A stretch of DNA of 64,000 nucleotides from Pirellula sp. SH-Sr6A (GTDB lineage: Bacteria; Planctomycetota; Planctomycetia; Pirellulales; Pirellulaceae). Below, one piece after another: positions 1 through 8,350 of this stretch. The number at the start of each line of letters is the position of its first letter. Position 1 is the stretch's first letter. Below the pieces are notes generated by a model, which saw only the letters and a program-made list of their open reading frames with translations, did no database searches and was not told where the DNA came from. Location of the stretch: positions 2,957,988-3,021,987 of the forward strand of contig NZ_CP011272.1 in the NCBI RefSeq assembly GCF_001610875.1, read 5' to 3'. The position numbers and the translations under genes were made by a program.

Positions 1-899
1 AGCACGATGTTGGGTTTGATGGCGTTGGGGGTCGTCATGAACCCGTGATCCGACACAACGATGAAGGTGGTGTTGGAAAGAATTCCTGCCTCGCGCGTCG
101 CGTCGATGATTTTCGCTAAGCAGAGATCGATATAAGAATTCGCAGTGTAGCCAGCAGGGGTTTGAGACCCAAAAGCGTGGTGGGTGCTATCCACATTGAG
201 CAAGTGAACCAAGAGCAAATGGGGCTTTCGCGTTTTGATCAAATGGCAAGCCGTTTCGGTCCAAGCCCAGTCTTTACCGACCGAGCTTGGTACAGCAAAC
301 ACGTGCTTGTCTTCTTTCTTGGTAAGCACCCCTAAACCGGTGAGTTCGTTCAGCAATCGGGGAGTGGTGTATCGAAGGGCATCAGGCACATCTGGGATAC
401 TATCGTCGAAGGACGAACAGTTTCGAGTACACGGCCAATTGACTTCCGCGGTGCGGAGTCCCATTTCGCGCATCGTATCGATGATGGATTTGGCTCGGAC
501 GAGATCCGCGTGGTCGCGAGCGGGATCGATTCGAACCGGAACCCCTGGTCCGCTTCGTACCAAAACGCCATTGGCGAGGACGCCATGTTTGTCCGGGCGA
601 ACGCCGGTGATCAAGGTCGTGTGATTCGGCCAAGTGACAGAGGGGTTCGAAACCTTCATCCCACCTTGAACAACAGCCCCTTCCTTCGCAAGCTTTCGCA
701 GCGTTGGAAGCGAAGCGTTGGGGTCGTCGAGCAAATAGGCCGCGAGACCATCGAGAGAAACGAGAATCACATGTCGGTCCAGCTCTTTGTTCTGCGCCTT
801 GAGTGGCGAGGGAAAGAGGACAAGCGTGAAGGCGAGGACAAGAGCGATTGTATGAGAACGCGTCCATCGGGATGCGGTTCCGTATATCATTCGACGCAT
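1..899 (-). CDS. Secreted type I phosphodiesterase / nucleotide pyrophosphatase family protein (3' end outside window)
   Basis: 299 codons are visible before the window edge cuts off the C-terminus. The N-terminus is a basic stretch followed by a hydrophobic signal peptide (ALVLAFTLVLFPSPLKAQ) and then ILVSLDGLAAYLL, the metal-binding strand of the alkaline-phosphatase superfamily. The motif NPSVTWPNHTTLITG at about residue 85 carries the catalytic Thr of nucleotide pyrophosphatases/phosphodiesterases. A later HLLNVDSTHHAFG and VVSDHGFM supply further metal ligands. Together these support a secreted or periplasmic phosphomonoester or phosphodiester hydrolase; the substrate cannot be read from sequence. 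The start at 899 is the first ATG ahead of the signal peptide, and an ATG four codons in is an alternative. It reads convergently with nothing visible and is separated by about 240 bp from the MATE gene. Confidence 0.85.
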   Translation of the reverse strand, partial: MRRMIYGTASRWTRSHTIALVLAFTLVLFPSPLKAQNKELDRHVILVSLDGLAAYLLDDPNASLPTLRKLAKEGAVVQGGMKVSNPSVTWPNHTTLITGVRPDKHGVLANGVLVRSGPGVPVRIDPARDHADLVRAKSIIDTMREMGLRTAEVNWPCTRNCSSFDDSIPDVPDALRYTTPRLLNELTGLGVLTKKEDKHVFAVPSSVGKDWAWTETACHLIKTRKPHLLLVHLLNVDSTHHAFGSQTPAGYTANSYIDLCLAKIIDATREAGILSNTTFIVVSDHGFMTTPNAIKPNIV

Positions 900-1135
900 A
901 GAATTCCTGGGTGGGGCTGGGTGGAGGGAAGTGACCGGGCCGGTGACTCGATTCGTGTTTATCATCGTCGCAGCCGTTCCCAGTTGCAACCTTGGCTCCA
1001 GTAAAGGTTGGATGAATCCTTTGGGAAGATCCATGCGATCTCTGGACGCATGAGCAGTCCACCTATTGCAGCTTCTCTTCCTTCGCCCTCCCTAGCGTGG
1101 TTCGATTTCGTGCTCGTCGCGTGGGCGAGTGTCTC

Positions 1136-2635
1136 TCAATCTCGCGAAGGTAAAGGTACGACAATTATGTCTTGTATAGCTTCTTCATCTTCGAGAGCTT
1201 CATCGATGACCGCGGGCTCGATAACCCTCTTGTCTTGCCAGCCGCCATGCAGATAGCGTGCAGTGAAGATGCAGGCCAACAAGATCACCCAGAACGTGAT
1301 GACGCTCCACCAGTAGTACAGACCATTCCAGCCCGTGAGGTAGCTCACAGCTAGCCCACCGAGCACGGTCGTTCCACCCGCGAGAATATGTCCAAAGAGT
1401 ACAAAAAAAGTATCGCCCGCACCCTTGAGCGCTCCTACGTAGACAGTCTGGAATGCATCGAACACACAATAACCCGCGATGAAGTACAGAAGGGGGCGCA
1501 GTGTGGGTCTCATCGCATCGAATCGGGCGGGATCGATATCCAGCGAGTAAACGGTCATCGCCGCATCGGGGAAGCCTCCATAGAGGACGACAAAAATAGA
1601 ACTGTACGCCAGCCCGATGACCAGACCACTGAAGACCATCCTACGAGCGATGTCCCTCCGCTCGTGAACTAGGTACTTCCCAACCAAAACCCCAACCGCA
1701 ATACCGAGTCCCACCAAGGGTATGAACGCGAGCAGGTTCACACCGAGCGCGAGGGTCGTCGCTGCTGCGGGGTGCTCCCCCAATCCGCCGACAATCATCA
1801 TGATGATGGTAAAGCTCCATGCTTCCGCGAGCACCGATACCCCCGCAGGCCAACCGTAGTGAACCAATCGCATCATCAATGGCAACTCCCAACGGAGCGC
1901 GGGGCTTCGCATGCCAGGAGGGACATGCGAGAGATCGCAGACCAGTTTGCCCGTCTCGGTGGATCGGGTTCGTACGAACCCGGCGCGAAGATCGGGTAGC
2001 GCGAACATGGCTATGACGAAAAGCTTGAATAGTAATGACATGCTGCTCGCGATAGCGGCACCCGCAGCGCCCAATTCGGGAAATCCCCACAAGCCAAAGA
2101 TCAATAAGAAATCGAAAACGACGTTGATGACGGTCGCACCCAAGTCAGACAAAATCAGAACTCGCGTCCTTCCGCTCCCAGCGAAAAGTCCGACCAAGGC
2201 CGAAGCGACGACTGTCCCCCAGGCTCCCGGAACGAGCCAAACGAAATAGGCGGCCTCTTGGGATGCCAGCTCCTCGGGGTGACCTGAGACCAGGAAGAAA
2301 CTCTTTGCGAAAAAACCAAAGCCGATCAAAACGGGCCCGACAGCGAGAGCCAGCAAGATCCCTTGCCATACCACGGACAACGCTCGATCAGGTCGCTTCG
2401 CCGCAAGATATTGCGAAACGAACGCGCTCGTGTAGCCACACAACCCCGACGGAAAGCATGTTAATGCCCAGAAGAGAGTCCCCGCCGCCATCGCCGCCGC
2501 AGCCGACCCTTCGCTGTATCGAAAGAGGAGCATGCGATCGACAAACAGGGTAATCGAGAACAAACCCGTTGAAAGCATCAGAGGCCAAGCGGTTGCGATC
2601 ACCTCCGCCGTATCGCGTCGTAAGTGCTGGATCAT
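1136..2635 (-). CDS. MATE family multidrug/toxin efflux transporter
   Basis: A 499-residue polytopic membrane protein with about 12 hydrophobic segments in two homologous halves (roughly residues 15-220 and 245-460). This is the length and layout of MATE (NorM/DinF-like) exporters, which use Na+ or H+ gradients to expel organic cations. N-terminal features such as ATAWPLMLSTGLFSITLFVD and the Gly/Ala-rich second half (GLGIAVGVLVGKYL) fit the family. A Glu/Asp-rich cytoplasmic tail (DEALEDEEAIQDI) follows the last membrane segment. It lies 98 bp downstream of ctaB on the same strand, so cotranscription is possible but not required. The substrate is unknown. Confidence 0.88.
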   Translation of the reverse strand: MIQHLRRDTAEVIATAWPLMLSTGLFSITLFVDRMLLFRYSEGSAAAAMAAGTLFWALTCFPSGLCGYTSAFVSQYLAAKRPDRALSVVWQGILLALAVGPVLIGFGFFAKSFFLVSGHPEELASQEAAYFVWLVPGAWGTVVASALVGLFAGSGRTRVLILSDLGATVINVVFDFLLIFGLWGFPELGAAGAAIASSMSLLFKLFVIAMFALPDLRAGFVRTRSTETGKLVCDLSHVPPGMRSPALRWELPLMMRLVHYGWPAGVSVLAEAWSFTIIMMIVGGLGEHPAAATTLALGVNLLAFIPLVGLGIAVGVLVGKYLVHERRDIARRMVFSGLVIGLAYSSIFVVLYGGFPDAAMTVYSLDIDPARFDAMRPTLRPLLYFIAGYCVFDAFQTVYVGALKGAGDTFFVLFGHILAGGTTVLGGLAVSYLTGWNGLYYWWSVITFWVILLACIFTARYLHGGWQDKRVIEPAVIDEALEDEEAIQDIIVVPLPSRD

Positions 2636-2733
2636 TCCTGGGTCTGGGGCTCGAGTGCGCGGGTCGGGACTAAGTGATTGCGGCGAGAGTTGGAGATTCT
2701 AAAACATCTCGCAAGGTTCAACGCACGAAGGAA

Positions 2734-3681
2734 TTAATTCACAATCCATCGAGCTACTACCAACATCAAGATGGCTGGTAGGTAGAGAAGAGATGCCCTC
2801 AAAAGACGCCGAGCTGTGATATCGTTCCGGGCTTGAAGGAATCGAATCGATGCAATGGCTTGCCATAAACACGAGACAACACCGAGCGAGGCAACGATCC
2901 AAGTCAAAATCGAATCAGGTTGCAAAACGGCTATCGAAAGCGGAACCAGGGCGAGGGCTCCCAATACCGCATGCCAACCCGCTGCAATTCCCGTGGGCTC
3001 TTCTTTAGTCAGCATTCGAAAGCCGGCTCCCGCATACTGTTCGCGATACAACCATGCGATCGCCATGAAGTGCGGGAATTGCCAGAGAATCACGATCCAG
3101 GTCAAAGCCCAGCCATTCCAATCCGTCAAACTCCCCCCCACGGCGGTCCAGCCGATCATGACAGGCAGCGCTCCCGGAAAGGTCCCAACCGCGGTGTTCC
3201 ACCAAGTAACTGTTTTGAGAGGCGTGTAAACCCAGCAATACACAAACCAAGTGGCCAGACCGCACCCCATCGCAGCCCAATTCACCGCGATCCCCAAATA
3301 GAGACAGCCAGCAATGGCTAAAAACCAACCGAATGCAGCGGCTTCAAAACTCGATAGTCGTCCACTAGGGAGCGGTCTCCGCTGCGTTCGCTTCATCCGT
3401 CGGTCGCGTTCCTGCTCGTACCACTGATTGAGAGTGCTCGCACTGCCAGCGATCATGGACGTCGCGATCAGCGTGTGAATCCATGTCCACCATGAAACGT
3501 ACAGACCGTACATCTGCTGCGCGGCAAACATTGCAACAACGACCGTGAGCAAGATCATGACCAAGATCTTGGGCTTGGTCAGGGCCGCGTAATCCTTCCA
3601 CCAAGCAATGGGGAGTTCGTTGGCCACCGCAACCGGGGTCAATGGAGAATCTTGGCGAGTTGGAGTGGCGACGCTACTCAT
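2734..3681 (-). CDS. ctaB: Protoheme IX farnesyltransferase (heme O synthase)
   Basis: A 315-residue UbiA-type prenyltransferase with about nine membrane segments. It transfers farnesyl to heme B, giving heme O for terminal oxidases. Visible signatures are DYAALTKPKILVMILLT near residue 31, the Asp-rich prenyl-diphosphate site NQWYEQERDRRMKRTQ followed by RRPLPSGR, and VGTFPGALPVMIGW in the middle; these are diagnostic of CtaB/CyoE. The start ATG overlaps the stop of the upstream ctaA by one base (TGATG), so the pair is probably translationally coupled. The order cytochrome c - ctaA - ctaB points to maturation of an a-type heme-copper oxidase whose subunits are not in this window. Confidence 0.95.
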   Translation of the reverse strand: MSSVATPTRQDSPLTPVAVANELPIAWWKDYAALTKPKILVMILLTVVVAMFAAQQMYGLYVSWWTWIHTLIATSMIAGSASTLNQWYEQERDRRMKRTQRRPLPSGRLSSFEAAAFGWFLAIAGCLYLGIAVNWAAMGCGLATWFVYCWVYTPLKTVTWWNTAVGTFPGALPVMIGWTAVGGSLTDWNGWALTWIVILWQFPHFMAIAWLYREQYAGAGFRMLTKEEPTGIAAGWHAVLGALALVPLSIAVLQPDSILTWIVASLGVVSCLWQAIASIRFLQARNDITARRLLRASLLYLPAILMLVVARWIVN

Positions 3682-4754
3682 CAGGAACTCAATTCCGCCC
3701 CCCGGCGTTCAACAGCCAGAATGGATGGATAGGAAGATCGGCTCGGAACCACCTCGAAACGACTCGTTGCGGCCCGACGCTCGACGCGACATAGTAACCA
3801 AAGCGAGCAAACGATCAACAGCGAACCGGTCGCCTGGTGCCCGTTAATGATCATCGTTTCCCAAAAACCCCGCCCTGCAATGGTGTAATTCGCAAAAAAA
3901 GCATTCCATTCCGGCCAGGGTAAGGCGTAATTGGTAACCCATGTCCCCAATCCGAGTGCCACTTGGAGAATAAGCAAAAAACTCAACCATCGAACTGGCG
4001 TCCTCAATGCTCGCTGTTTCCGATATCGAGGCAGGTAGACTGCCACCAATGCCACGAGAATTAAAAACGTGATCAGCGTGGCAAAGAGCAAATGGGTGTG
4101 AACAAAGGAAACAAACAGAGCGGGTTTCCAAGTTGGAAGGGCATGCCGGAGGTGCGCCCCGAGAATGAGCTGCCCAATCGTGAGAGGAAATAGAATCCGA
4201 GCGCCCCATCGCAGCCCCGAACCGATCGGAGCGAAATCCGGTGGCTCCTTTTTCCCAGCCAAGGTCGCATCGCTCCAATCTTTCGCGTTCACCATCACAA
4301 TCAAGCAGGCCAGCGCAAAGACCAAGGGCCCCACACATCCATGGATCAGGGCGACGATGCGTTGGTCGAGCAAAACGCGCACCCCGCCCAAAAGCCCCTG
4401 GGAAATCACCGCGAGGAGAAACAACCAGCTCAATCGGTGCGCCCACGGTCGCTGCTCGACTTTTCGAGAAACGAAGACGAGGACAATTGCTAGAAAGCCG
4501 ACCAGCGCAGCCAGAAGCCTATGGCCATGTTCCACAAGCAAATCGAACGGGCCAAAAAGCCATGTTGTCCAAGGGTACAAAAACAAGTTGTATCCAAATG
4601 TGCCTGGCCAATCGGGAACCGCCATGCCCGCATCATGCGTCGTGACCAACCCACCGAGCCAGATCAAGGGGAAGGTCAGTGCTGCGATGAAAAAGGACCA
4701 GCGATAAACAGCTTGGCTTCGCGAAGGTGCCAGGTGGGCGGGCCTACTTTCCAT
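3681..4754 (-). CDS. ctaA: Heme A synthase (COX15/CtaA family)
   Basis: A 357-residue membrane protein with eight predicted helices. It oxidises the C8 methyl of heme O to the formyl group of heme A. Family signs are GGLVTTHDAGMAVPDWP in the first loop, EHGHRLLAALVG, LGGVRVLLDQRIVALIHGC, VHTHLLFATL and NGHQATGSLLIV; the His residues in EHGHR, IHG, VHTH and NGHQ are placed like the heme ligands of the two halves. It overlaps the cytochrome c gene upstream by 11 bp and ctaB downstream by one base. The three genes therefore form a tight unit for aa3-type oxidase biogenesis. Confidence 0.93.
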   Translation of the reverse strand: MESRPAHLAPSRSQAVYRWSFFIAALTFPLIWLGGLVTTHDAGMAVPDWPGTFGYNLFLYPWTTWLFGPFDLLVEHGHRLLAALVGFLAIVLVFVSRKVEQRPWAHRLSWLFLLAVISQGLLGGVRVLLDQRIVALIHGCVGPLVFALACLIVMVNAKDWSDATLAGKKEPPDFAPIGSGLRWGARILFPLTIGQLILGAHLRHALPTWKPALFVSFVHTHLLFATLITFLILVALVAVYLPRYRKQRALRTPVRWLSFLLILQVALGLGTWVTNYALPWPEWNAFFANYTIAGRGFWETMIINGHQATGSLLIVCSLWLLCRVERRAATSRFEVVPSRSSYPSILAVERRGAELSS

Positions 4755-5940
4755 GTTGCACCTCTTTCACTTCGGCTGGTTCGGAATCCTCGCTGCTCGT
4801 ATTCGCATCGTTGTGCGAAATGGCGAAAACAAATCGGACCAAGTCCCGGAACTCGTCGACGTTCAAAACATTCGGCGAATCTTCTGCGACCGTAGCCGCT
4901 GGCATCGGCGTCCCGTCGATCCCCAGCTGAATACGCCTTGCAAGGTCTTCGATGCGATCGCCCCCTCTCAGGGCCCCCAGGTGCAGGTTTCTGGAGCGAT
5001 TGACAACCGGCTTGAGAGCGCCGAAAGGCTTCATCAATTTCCACTCTGTTTTATTGGCCGGATCGATGCCCGCGCGGATGGTCCAGTCTTTCGTCCATTC
5101 GTCGTAGTCCTGGGATATCCCATCCCCTTTGCCGTCGTTTCCATGGCATCGATAGCAAGCGGTCTTTTCGCTACGGAAGAGCTCGCTACCTCGATCGATG
5201 GAAGCCGTGAGCTCCGCGGCGGAAAGCTCGGGTACATCGATTGGGGCGGGAATAGATTCGGGGGCTTCTTTCCATGCCGAGACAACCTTTTGGGCTTCAG
5301 CCAAAGCCGTCTCCTCGGACACTTCGGATTCATCATTCGCTGCGATGCGAAGCAATCGTCGCTCGACTTCGCCTCGCACGGACAGGTAGATCACGTACTC
5401 CACCAAAGCTTCTATGTCGGTAGCGAACTCCTCGCGGTTCCGAAGCGGAGCAAACGAGGGCATTGAGGTACCGGGAATGCCTCGCTCCAAAACGTGTACC
5501 AAATCCGCCTTGGTCGGTTTGGAACCGATCGGAGTCGATTTGAATTTGTATGTCCCACGGCGGAAATCGCGAGGATAGGGAGCCAGGAGGCTGGCCGCGG
5601 GCCCGAGCCCATCCCCCGAAATCCCGTGACACTGCACGCAGTGTTTGCGATAAAGCCCACGCTCCACTTTGTCGTACGCCCGTCCGACAGGTCCTGCGCT
5701 TCGGGCTACCTCTTCCATGTCGACGATGGGAGCCAGTTCACTCGGCCACTTCGGTGCATCAGGAGTCCCGAACAGCGTGAGGACTTGGGCGGAGGCTTCG
5801 GAGGCCAACGGTTCGACATCTCCGGGATGCACGCTTTGCAAATAGCCTGCGGCAGCAAGTTCATTCGGAACAAACCGAGGCTCCGAACATCCCGCGAAAC
5901 CGACCAGGAGGAAGATTCCCAGCAAGGATGCTTTCCACAT
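4744..5940 (-). CDS. Di-heme cytochrome c lipoprotein
   Basis: 398 residues from the ATG at 5940. I chose this start because it opens directly on a lipoprotein signal peptide (LLGIFLLVGFAGC, lipobox Cys18); an in-frame extension upstream to 6144 lacks signal character. Two class I cytochrome c domains follow: the first has CVQCHG at about 101-106 with a candidate Met ligand in GTSMPSF, the second has CYRCHG near residue 263 with GTPMPAAT. The protein should be anchored by lipid outside the cytoplasmic membrane and carry electrons, plausibly to the oxidase whose heme A is made by the adjoining ctaA/ctaB. The last 11 bp overlap ctaA. The C-terminal tail is acidic (TSSEDSEPAEVKEV). Confidence 0.88.
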   Translation of the reverse strand: MWKASLLGIFLLVGFAGCSEPRFVPNELAAAGYLQSVHPGDVEPLASEASAQVLTLFGTPDAPKWPSELAPIVDMEEVARSAGPVGRAYDKVERGLYRKHCVQCHGISGDGLGPAASLLAPYPRDFRRGTYKFKSTPIGSKPTKADLVHVLERGIPGTSMPSFAPLRNREEFATDIEALVEYVIYLSVRGEVERRLLRIAANDESEVSEETALAEAQKVVSAWKEAPESIPAPIDVPELSAAELTASIDRGSELFRSEKTACYRCHGNDGKGDGISQDYDEWTKDWTIRAGIDPANKTEWKLMKPFGALKPVVNRSRNLHLGALRGGDRIEDLARRIQLGIDGTPMPAATVAEDSPNVLNVDEFRDLVRFVFAISHNDANTSSEDSEPAEVKEVQHGK

Positions 5941-5970
5941 CAAGCTCGAATCGACCGCACATCGAGAACG

Positions 5971-6030
5971 GATCCGAGCCACGTATTGGCGAACGACAGG
6001 GATCCAAACCACGCACGGGCGAACGAAACC
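5971..6030. repeat. Imperfect 30-bp tandem duplication upstream of the cytochrome c gene
   Basis: Two adjacent 30-bp units (5971-6000 and 6001-6030) both begin GATCC, share CCACG and GGCGAACGA at the same offsets, and match at about 22 of 30 positions. They lie 30-90 bp upstream of the chosen start of the cytochrome gene. They could be a diverged duplication or a pair of operator-like sites; nothing in sequence decides between these. Confidence 0.5.
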
Positions 6031-6647
6031 GTGGGCCGAGTCCGCGCAGCAAACCTGGCTTCGGCAGTCCGCGTCCACGACGAAAGGATGAGATGGGACC
6101 AAGGCGGGCGCCCTGCGGTTGAACTTCGCGGTCGGAATACCCATGCAATCAACAAACTCAAGGGAGGAGTGTTTCGAATCATCAGCGGATGCCTCTGGCA
6201 GATGACCCGAGAAATTGTGACAGGAAACACACGATTTCGGAGGGTCAAATCGCCGCAGCGCACCCCAAATCGGGCTCCGAGGGGGGCTTTTCGGAAGAAA
6301 ATTGCGTCATGAGGGAAGATTCTGGGAAGGCGGGACCAACCGTGTCACGCGATCTGCGAAAAGTAGTACTGTTGCAAGCGACCAGTCGTCGCAACGGCAG
6401 CCGGCGATTTCGAAGGAAAAGCTCGCGAAAATTTTGTAATCGATTGAAGATTTGGCGACACACGCCAGAAATTTTCGGGCCCAGTTGAAGTCAACGCGAC
6501 AAGCGTTAAGAGGTTCTTGAGCAAATCTCGCCCTTTTTCCAATTATCGTGAGAAAATTGCGAACAACTGGAACGGATTTCGCTTCGAAAACGTTTGAAAC
6601 ATGTAGGTTTTTTGTCAGGTTGACAATTTTATTTAGCTAGCGAAAGC

Positions 6648-6654
6648 AAGGAGG
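6648..6654 (+). promoter_or_regulatory. Strong Shine-Dalgarno of csrA containing a GGA core
   Basis: AAGGAGG sits 8 bases before the ATG, stronger than most ribosome binding sites in this window. It contains GGA, the core of CsrA binding sites. In other bacteria CsrA represses its own translation by occupying such a site, so autoregulation is a reasonable inference here but is not shown. Confidence 0.7.
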
Positions 6655-6662
6655 ACGGCACG

Positions 6663-6932
6663 ATGTTAGTCTTGAGCAGAAAAGAAGGCGAGCGAATCGT
6701 CATCGGCGAAAACATCACATTGGTGGTATCGAGGATTTCCGGAAATCGAGTTGCGATCGGAATCGAGGCGCCGAAGGATGTGACGGTTGTTCGAGGAGAG
6801 TTGAAAGAGAGTGATTTCGCGGTAGAAGGGGGCAGTTCCAACCCCCTATCCACCAAATCGTTGCAAGGAAAGCCTGCTTCGCTACGCGAGTTTGCTGCGG
6901 CTGTACTTCCTTTGCAACGTCAGGTGGGCTAG
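6663..6932 (+). CDS. csrA: Carbon storage regulator CsrA, C-terminally extended
   Basis: The first about 60 residues are a textbook CsrA: MLVLSRKEGERIVIGENI, then RVAIGIEAPKDVTVVRGEL, with the RNA-contacting Arg44-type residue in VVRGEL. CsrA is a dimeric RNA-binding protein that controls translation and stability of mRNAs with GGA motifs. At 89 residues it is longer than the roughly 61-residue E. coli protein; the extra tail (about residues 58-89, including KPASLREFAAAVLPLQRQ) may form a helix. It is monocistronic here: 720 bp of non-coding DNA lie before it and a hairpin about 150 bp after it. No flagellar or fliW gene, the usual partners, is visible nearby. Confidence 0.95.
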   Translation: MLVLSRKEGERIVIGENITLVVSRISGNRVAIGIEAPKDVTVVRGELKESDFAVEGGSSNPLSTKSLQGKPASLREFAAAVLPLQRQVG

Positions 6933-7081
6933 TCGTCGCACATGAGCATTTACGATTTCCCATCTCCTTTAGGGTATAGGCCGAGCACGGCTGGTCTCTT
7001 CTAATCGTGCACGCGTTGCGCGCGAGGGCGTTTCTGATCAGCACAGCGCCATCCCGCGTGACGCGTCGCGGTAATGCATGC

Positions 7082-7130
7082 AAACGGTTCTGGATCTTCC
7101 AGAGCCGTTTGTTCGTTTTATGAACGAACA
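7082..7130 (+). terminator. Double hairpin downstream of csrA, probable terminator
   Basis: A 13-bp stem (7082-7094 with 7098-7110, one G-T wobble, 3-nt loop) is followed immediately by a perfect 8-bp inverted repeat (TGTTCGTT 7110-7117, AACGAACA 7123-7130). The first stem runs into a T-rich stretch. Its place about 150 bp after the csrA stop fits a terminator, but no long pure T tract follows, so a structured regulatory RNA element is an alternative. Confidence 0.5.
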
Positions 7131-7354
7131 TTCTCAATAACCTGTGTATTCTTAGCGGCCAATCTGGCTTGGCATCGAGCAAGCTGCTGTTTCGAAACAG
7201 CGTCGCAAATTGGTACGACCTGTAGTGGAATGCGACAATGCAGAGCGTCCCGTTGATTTCTCGCGCGATTCCCCAGTTTGTAGGATGTTCGAGAGGGATG
7301 CTGCGATGCAGTGTGCAGAGACAGCCTAAGAGTGTGTTCGATGGTGAGGGGGCG

Positions 7355-8290
7355 ATGACAGCATTTTCAATCACAGAGCACAGGAAGATGGTTGCACGAT
7401 TTCTCCTACTTGTTGCAGCCGGATTTCTGCTGCTTGGAGTCGGTCCCTCTGCAAGATCCGAGACTCCCACGCCGCGAGTTCGCGAGTCCAAGCCTTGGGT
7501 CAAGATGGAGCGAAATGTGGTGTATGGCGATGAAAGCGAGCCGATGCACCGAGGGGATATCTATGTGCGAGGGGATTTGGCTAAGGATTCTTCGTCGAGG
7601 CTCCCTGCTGTCATAGTCATCCACGGTGGAGCTTGGACGCTGGGGGATAAAGTCAACGACACGATCCATGCTAAGCGTCTCGCGGAGAGAGGGTACTGGG
7701 TCATGTCGATCAATTACCGACTGGCCCCCGCTCACCCCTTTCCTTCCCAGCTGGAAGACTGCAAACGGGCTTTGGACTGGGTCGTGAAAAATGCGGAGAG
7801 TCTTCGAGTCGATCCCGATCGCTTGGGAGTGTGGGGATATTCCGCGGGAGGGCATCTCGCCGCCTTGCTCGCATTGCAGAAAGAGGAATCGAAACCGGCG
7901 ATCAAAGTCTGTGTGAGCGGCGGAACCCCTTTCGACTTATCGTTGATACCGAAACATACGCAGACGCTCAAGGCCGTGTTTGGGGGCACCCCCGCAGAGG
8001 TACCGGACATCTACAAGAAGGCTTCGCCGATCGAGTATGTGAATTCGGAGTCTCCCCCCATCTTTTTGTTTCACGGCGAAAAGGATTGGCTTGTCCCCAC
8101 CTTGTTTTCCGACGTGATGAAACAAAAGCTACGGGAGTGCGGAGTGGAGCACGAGTTTGTGGAAGTCCCCGGCAAAGGGCATTTGACCACCTTCGTCGAT
8201 ATGCAGATTGCCGAGCAGTCATTCTGCTTTATGGATGAGCATCTTCAACCAGATTCGGCTTGGCCATTACCCCAGAAGAAACCACAATAG
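7355..8290 (+). CDS. Secreted alpha/beta hydrolase (esterase/lipase, BD-FAE/HSL-like)
   Basis: 311 residues from the ATG at 7355, chosen for the GAGGGGG ribosome site just before it; an ATG at 7388 directly ahead of the hydrophobic core is also possible. The signal peptide is VARFLLLVAAGFLLLGVG. The catalytic apparatus is complete: oxyanion loop VIHGGAWTLGDK, nucleophile elbow GVWGYSAGGHLA, acid in LFHGEKDWLVP and His in PGKGHLTTF. The HGGAW and GYSAGG pattern groups it with carboxylesterase/feruloyl-esterase-like hydrolases of short acyl or acetyl esters, acting outside the cytoplasm. The exact substrate is not predictable. The next gene starts about 60 bp further on. Confidence 0.88.
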   Translation: MTAFSITEHRKMVARFLLLVAAGFLLLGVGPSARSETPTPRVRESKPWVKMERNVVYGDESEPMHRGDIYVRGDLAKDSSSRLPAVIVIHGGAWTLGDKVNDTIHAKRLAERGYWVMSINYRLAPAHPFPSQLEDCKRALDWVVKNAESLRVDPDRLGVWGYSAGGHLAALLALQKEESKPAIKVCVSGGTPFDLSLIPKHTQTLKAVFGGTPAEVPDIYKKASPIEYVNSESPPIFLFHGEKDWLVPTLFSDVMKQKLRECGVEHEFVEVPGKGHLTTFVDMQIAEQSFCFMDEHLQPDSAWPLPQKKPQ

Positions 8291-8350
8291 GGAATTGTTC
8301 CACTCTGGTGGATTGCTTTGCTCTCATTCATCCGTACCCCTCTGGAAGCC

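Larger units (their letters stand above)
5941..6662. other. Divergent intergenic region between the cytochrome c gene and csrA
   Basis: About 720 bp with no convincing gene. Open frames here lack start signals, family resemblance and signal peptides. The half near csrA becomes AT-richer from about 6420, as expected of promoter or leader DNA. The half near the cytochrome gene holds the 30-bp imperfect repeat. I could not fix a promoter with confidence. Confidence 0.6.

Noticed and set aside
5940-6263. Minus-strand open frame upstream of the cytochrome c gene
   Set aside because: It lacks a ribosome site and any family resemblance, and overlaps the imperfect repeat; more likely non-coding.
6620-6625. 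TTGACA just upstream of csrA as a -35 box
   Set aside because: It lies 43 bp before the ATG. A -10 at the right spacing would fall on the Shine-Dalgarno region, and no TATAAT-like hexamer is there.
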